Assembly (NCBI RefSeq): GCF_029168945.1
Contig: NC_083605.1
Location: 31,757,280 to 31,821,279, forward strand
Direction of reading: 5' to 3'
Length of the DNA stretch: 64,000 bases
Origin: Cannabis sativa
Taxonomy: Eukaryota; Streptophyta; Magnoliopsida; Rosales; Cannabaceae
Part shown: positions 59,557 through 64,000 of the stretch, piece by piece
How the letters are laid out: every line of letters starts with the position of its first letter
Numbering within the stretch: position 1 is the first letter of the stretch
Notes under the pieces: model-generated
Told to the model about the DNA's origin: nothing
Database searches by the model: none
What the model saw: the letters and a program-made list of their open reading frames with translations, nothing else
Position numbers and translations under genes: made by a program

Positions 59557-61745
59557 TGTTGGGTTTTGTGCCCTAACTAAAACTCTATTTCAATGTAATC
59601 TTAAATATTCATTTATCAATAAAGAAACAGAATTATTTTATTACTTGTTTAATATATATTACTTGGTTCACATGTTTGCTTCATGATCATTTGTTTGTTT
59701 TATAAATTCATTTAAATCTTTATCACATTATAATTTATGATTACTGTGTTGTCTATACAGTGGAAAATAATCAAGATTATGTGATTAAACATTAGTCCCG
59801 CGATTTATCAGTACACAAGATTTCCACTCATACGATAATTAACACTGTAGTTTACTTACACTTAGATAGTGGTGTGTCTTTCTCAAGGCATTGGTAAGGT
59901 AACCTTGTATTGGATGTATTGTTATACATCAGACTAGACCAATATTCACATAAAAAGATATCATAAACTTACCGTAATATCTTTCTAAGTAAATATCACT
60001 TAGTTGATCTTAGATCAATGATCTCAATCCTGAGATGGTTAGGTTATGGTTCAATTGTATTATTTGTGTTCTTTGACTTGTTCGTTAAAGTTGACCAATC
60101 GGATCTTCCCAATACTTACATCTTGGGAACATGGTAGTACAATTGAGTGGGAGCGCTAATCATAGATACGGAATCTATAGCTTCTATAAATGAATAGAAG
60201 TGAAACGATGATTTCCTTCGAGCTAGGCTAAACGAGATTAAATGGTGGAGTACTCATTTTAGTAATTATATTAGTTCACTAAAATATCATTTACAAGGAG
60301 CTAAGGTGGCATTTGGTTGAAGGTAATGAAATAAAATGGAATGGAAAGAAAATAATTTTTATTCCATTCTCTTTGTTTGGTTACATTTTAAAGTATTGGA
60401 ATAACATTCCAATAGAATGCTCTTTCCACTAATTTGATAGAATGACTATTCCATTTTAAAAAGGAAGGAAAGACCATTCTAATTTAACAAGAGAAAAAAT
60501 TTAATGATTTTTTTATCAATTTTTTTATGCATTTTAAATTTTATTCTATTCCTATTCCTATTCCTATTCTCATTCCTATTCCTATTCTTATTCCTATATT
60601 TTCATTTCTCCCGACCAAACGCCACCTAAGTGTTTTAAGGATAAAATACATTGAAGGGTAGAACAGTAAACTTGCCCCTACTTGATGTAGATCATCTATA
60701 GAGGATCAAAGATTGTTTGGATTGAAACAATGGATAATTAATAAGGTGTCTATATTTGTAATATATAGAGAGCGTTCTATATAATTAAGAGTGCAATTCT
60801 AAATCTATAGTGGAGTCTGGAGGAATTAATAAGATAGAGAATTTACTTGGTAAATTCTAGAACTACTTACTGGAAGCTTAATTATATAGGCCAACGGTCC
60901 TCGCACTAGTTCAGATAATATTGGCTTGTAGACTCAATTAATTGGTTTTAATTAATCAATTATAATTTTAAATTAGACTATGTCTTATTTATGAATTTTT
61001 ACTAAGTAAGGGCTTACTTGAGAAGAAAAGAGGTTTTAGGGTTTATTTGTTAATTAAGAGACTTTATAAGGTCTAATTAATAAATAAGTTAAATGACAAT
61101 TTTATTTGATAATTAATTATAATTATTAAATAAATAGATTTGACATTTCAATGATTGAAATTAAAATATGACATTTGTAAAAGAAAAAATAATTTATTAA
61201 ATAAAATGGCAAAATTAAAATTAGTGCGGTCCACATACAAGGCCGACCACTTAAGGGCATTTTAAGCCATTATTTTTTTTTTAATTTCATATAATTTAAA
61301 TCCTAACTCTAGTTGAAATCTTATATAAAGAATATAATGGCTCTCATTATCATAACCTACATCAAACTATTCTATCATATAACTAAATATTGAGAGCTCC
61401 TCTCTATATAGAATTCAAAATTCCTCTCTCCCTCTCTTCATAATTTCGAACCCACTCAATTGAAGTCAATACTCAATCAGAGTGTGGAAGATTGTGAAGA
61501 ATTCCAACACTAAAGGAGATCGAGGTTCAAATCTTGGCAATACTCTGTTACAGAAAGGAATAAGGGTTAGAGAACTGAACGGAATGAGCCATAATATTCC
61601 GATGCCACCAATGTAAGGTTTTTTTAGAACTTTATATGTGTTTATTTCATTGTTTTAAGAAATTCATGTTTATGATGTTAGATTATAGAATATAATCATA
61701 CATACATGTTAGTAAATCTAGATCCTGGTAAAACTAGTTCCAACA
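59557..61745 (+). repeat. 3' LTR of element B, with a MITE inside
   Basis: 2189 bp, of which 325 belong to the PIF-type MITE (60305-60626) and its TAA duplication. The remaining ~1864 bp equals the length of the other family members. Confidence 0.85.
60305..60626. mobile_element. PIF/Harbinger-type MITE in the LTR of element B
   Basis: The ends GGTGGCATTTGGTTGAAGG and CCGACCAAACGCCACC are inverted, and TAA repeats flank them (60302-60304 and 60627-60629). The intact LTR copies lack this insert (AGCTAAGTGTTTTAAG). An internal hexamer tract of TTCCTA units lies near 60545-60598. Confidence 0.85.
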
Positions 61746-62403
61746 TGTATCCCTAGCTTATTGGAGTTATATGGTAACCACTGCAGTGTACCTATTAAAC
61801 AAAACTCCTTCTGTTTTAATTAATGATAAAACATCTTATGAGTTACTGCATCGAAAGCCACCACTCTACACACACCTTCAAAATTTTGGTTGTCTAGCAT
61901 ATGCCTCATTTGTCACCACTAAAACCAAATTTTCACCTCAAGCTAGACCATATGTTTTTATTGGTTATCCGTACAATATGAAATCCTACAGATTAGTAGA
62001 TATTCAAACCAGGAACATTTTCCATTCACGAGATGTTGTATTTTATGAACATATTTACCCTTTTAAAAATATCCCTCATAATCAAAACATTGATGACTTC
62101 TTTCATCACTGTCCTACCACTTCTTCAATCAACATCCATGAAGAAAATCAAACTCCAACACTAATTCCTGAATCCATCCAGCTCCCAAATCTCCTTTTCA
62201 CAATGCTGAATAACACACAAAAACTAGTCACCAAAATTTGCACCAAATCAGGTCATGTTCATCACAGACCATCCCATCTTCAAGATTATAATTGTGACTT
62301 GGTTACTCATTCCAGCACTCAATATCCTCTCACCAATTTCTTATCATATGACAATTCTCTCCCACTTTTTGAGCTGCAATACTTGCTCTTAATCTATTTT
62401 CAC
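61746..62403 (+). pseudogene. Copia element A, right half: integrase end and linker
   Basis: The frame 61771-62403 continues the integrase of element A (LLNKTPSVLINDKTSYELLH, LQNFGCLAYASFV, RPYVFIGYPYNMKSYRLVD, IFHSRDVVFYEHIYPF) and a Ser/Thr/Pro-rich hinge. It stops where the CACTA-like end begins at 62404. RT and RNase H are lost. Confidence 0.75.
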
Positions 62404-62580
62404 CACTACAAAATTGGTGTTTAGAGGCAGTTTTTAAGGCCTTTCAGCGTCGGTTTTGGCAAAATTCGCTACCGACGCTGTTCCAGGTGACGCTGAAAGG
62501 GTTAAAACAACCGACGCTGTAGGGACCCTATGACGTCGATTATTATGAAAAAACCGTCTCCATAGGGGTTTCTTGTAATT
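62404..62580. mobile_element. CACTA (EnSpm-type) transposon terminus
   Basis: CACTACAAAATTGGTG has the CACTA-type end. It is followed by closely spaced direct and inverted copies of a GCGTCGGT/ACCGACGC unit (62443-62545), as in the subterminal transposase-binding regions of CACTA elements. The other end was not found and may be outside the window. Confidence 0.7.
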
Positions 62581-63916
62581 TTTTTTTTCAGCTTTAAAAT
62601 TTTGTGTTTTAACATTTTCTTTTATTTTTATTAAAAAGCTAATTTATTTTTTCATATATATATTATTTTATTATTAATATAATTAAATTAAGTATAAATT
62701 ATATATAATAAGTATAAATAAAAATTAAATTAAAAAGTTAAATAAATACACATTTACATTACTGTGTTTGTATATAAGTTTTTTTTGTTAAAATTTTTTA
62801 TTTTATATAATATGTGTTTGTATTTTTTTTAGTATCTTTTTTATAATTTTTTAAAGTTATGTTTTGTATAATTATTAGTATATTAAATAATAAATAATAT
62901 GTAATATTTTAATTTTTATGTAATTTAATATTTTTATACATTTAAATTTTATAATATGAGTTTGTATTTTTTTTCTAGTATATTAGTATCATTTTTATAA
63001 TTCTTTAAGTTATGTTTTGTATAATAATTAGTATATTGAATAATAAATAATGTGTAATATTTTAATTTGTTGTTTTACTTAACAATAAATTAATAGAATT
63101 CTTCTGTTAAGTATACTAAATATAATTTGTAACTAACCAGTAATTAATTTTACTCTAAATTACTAACTATATAATAACCGGTGCTCCTCACGCATCCATG
63201 ATTTATCCATAACGAAAATTAACAAAAAATCCTAACAACAAAGTTTAAGAGAAACTTGTATCAAATAATTTTATCATACAACTACTGAAATTTCAGCAAC
63301 ATAAGGGCTATAATTCAACATTCTCAAAAAATTTAAAGTTATTAATAACAACAAAAAATAATCTAAAACAAGATAAAACAAGTGATGATGACTTAGATAA
63401 TTTCTAATTATCATTGCATTTCCCATTAATATTTTAATTCGAGTTTTATGAGTCAAGTGTTGTCTAGGATAATAGAATTTAGGGTTCTAGTTCTAAAAAC
63501 ATAATTATCTTTACTTTAGTTTAAGTTTTATGATACATCATTGGTATGTTTAAATTTTATGTGATATTTTATTCATCCTTAGGCATTCTAAAATATTATT
63601 CAATATAATTTGTGAGACTTACACGTCAAACCCTAACAACCAAGAAAGCATACTGCTTATACCAAAAATTATGTACTTGACTTCCAATAAAGTCACTTTC
63701 GATAAAATTCTAACAACAAAAGTTTAAGATAAACTAAAATCAAATATTATCCTAATTCTATCGAAATTTCGGCAGTATAACAGCTATAATTGAACATTTC
63801 CAAAAAATTTAAACCTATTAATAACAACAAAGCACAATTCAAAATAATATAAAATGATCACAACAACATTTAGCAATATAAAAGTTTACCACTCATCCGA
63901 CTACAGTACATGTATT
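62581..63916. other. AT-rich DNA with a diverged direct repeat
   Basis: No gene is seen. About 130 bp at 63237-63370 recurs at 63715-63850 (shared blocks AACAACAAAG, GGCTATAATTCAACATT, AAAAAATTTAAA, TATTAATAACAACAAA). It may be the interior of the CACTA element. Confidence 0.45.
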
Positions 63917-64000
63917 TGTTGGAAATATTTTACCAGGACCTAGATTTACTAACAAATATGTTTCATTAACATCCTAATATGAATTTCTAAAACAATGAAA
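63917..64000 (-). mobile_element. Copia LTR entering from the right edge
   Basis: TGTTGGAAATATTTTACCAGG and the following bases match the minus-strand end of the common LTR family (compare 19079 onward). It continues beyond the window. Confidence 0.75.

Larger units (their letters stand above)
57217..61745 (+). mobile_element. Copia element B, nested in element A
   Basis: Starts TGTTGGGTTTTGTGCCC at 57217 and ends CTAGTTCCAACA at 61745. The flanking 5-mers TTTAT (57212-57216) and TGTAT (61746-61750) agree in four of five bases and fit a decayed target duplication, and element A reads on across the insertion. The 5' LTR is cut to about 130 bp (57217-57346), followed directly by integrase, so a deletion removed most of the 5' LTR, gag and protease. 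The 3' LTR is complete. Confidence 0.85.

Overview
This window looks like nuclear DNA from a eudicot plant. It is AT-rich, its one large gene has spliced exons, and it encodes a plant CLE signalling peptide. Most of the rest is nested plant transposable elements: Ty1/copia LTR elements, L1-type LINEs whose ORF1 carries a DUF4283 region, Mutator-like foldback MITEs, and hAT, PIF/Harbinger and CACTA pieces. A Rosales genome such as Cannabaceae is a guess that the sequence alone cannot prove.

Two host genes can be supported. (1) 5258-11716 (+) is a ten-exon DEAD-box ATP-dependent RNA helicase of the plant RH25/RH26/RH31 group. The exon model gives a continuous 812-residue protein. Its first intron uses a GC-AG boundary, motif II reads DEAG instead of DEAD, and motif III reads TAT instead of SAT. 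Its last intron is about 2.9 kb and holds a decayed copia element, which itself contains mitochondrial-like DNA with half of a tRNA-Lys gene. (2) 42435-42695 (+) is a single-exon, 86-residue CLE peptide precursor ending exactly at the 12-residue peptide RAVPGGPNPLHN.

Layout. 1-4.9 kb: an LTR inserted in a LINE ORF1, two foldback MITEs and a LINE 3' end with RNase H. 4.9-11.9 kb: the helicase gene. 12.6-15.1 kb: a LINE broken by an LTR. 16.7-17.3 kb: a Mutator-like foldback element with a perfect 9-bp target duplication. 19.1-21.0 kb: a solo LTR with a perfect 5-bp target duplication. 21-25 kb: copia and gypsy debris, a hAT MITE, and a segment pair in circularly permuted order. 25.1-31.1 kb: a Mutator-like element split by a nearly full-length LINE. 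32-33.8 kb: small TIR elements with tandem repeats. 34.8-39.7 kb: a PIF/Harbinger MITE split by a young non-coding LTR element (900-bp LTRs with three differences), whose interior holds two arrays of hairpin-forming repeats. 39.7-44.4 kb: the CLE gene region. 44.8-62.4 kb: a stack of at least four copia elements. 62.4 kb onward: a CACTA-like end, then another LTR at the right edge.

One copia LTR family occurs at least seven times in both orientations: 1-1406, 14099-15066, 19079-21026, 47198-49075, 57217-57346, 59557-61745 and 63917 onward. It is the main force shaping this locus. No CRISPR arrays, operons or intact tRNA or rRNA genes were seen. The most unusual observations are the double motif change in the helicase, the hairpin arrays in the non-coding LTR element, and the permuted duplication at 21.3/24.1 kb.
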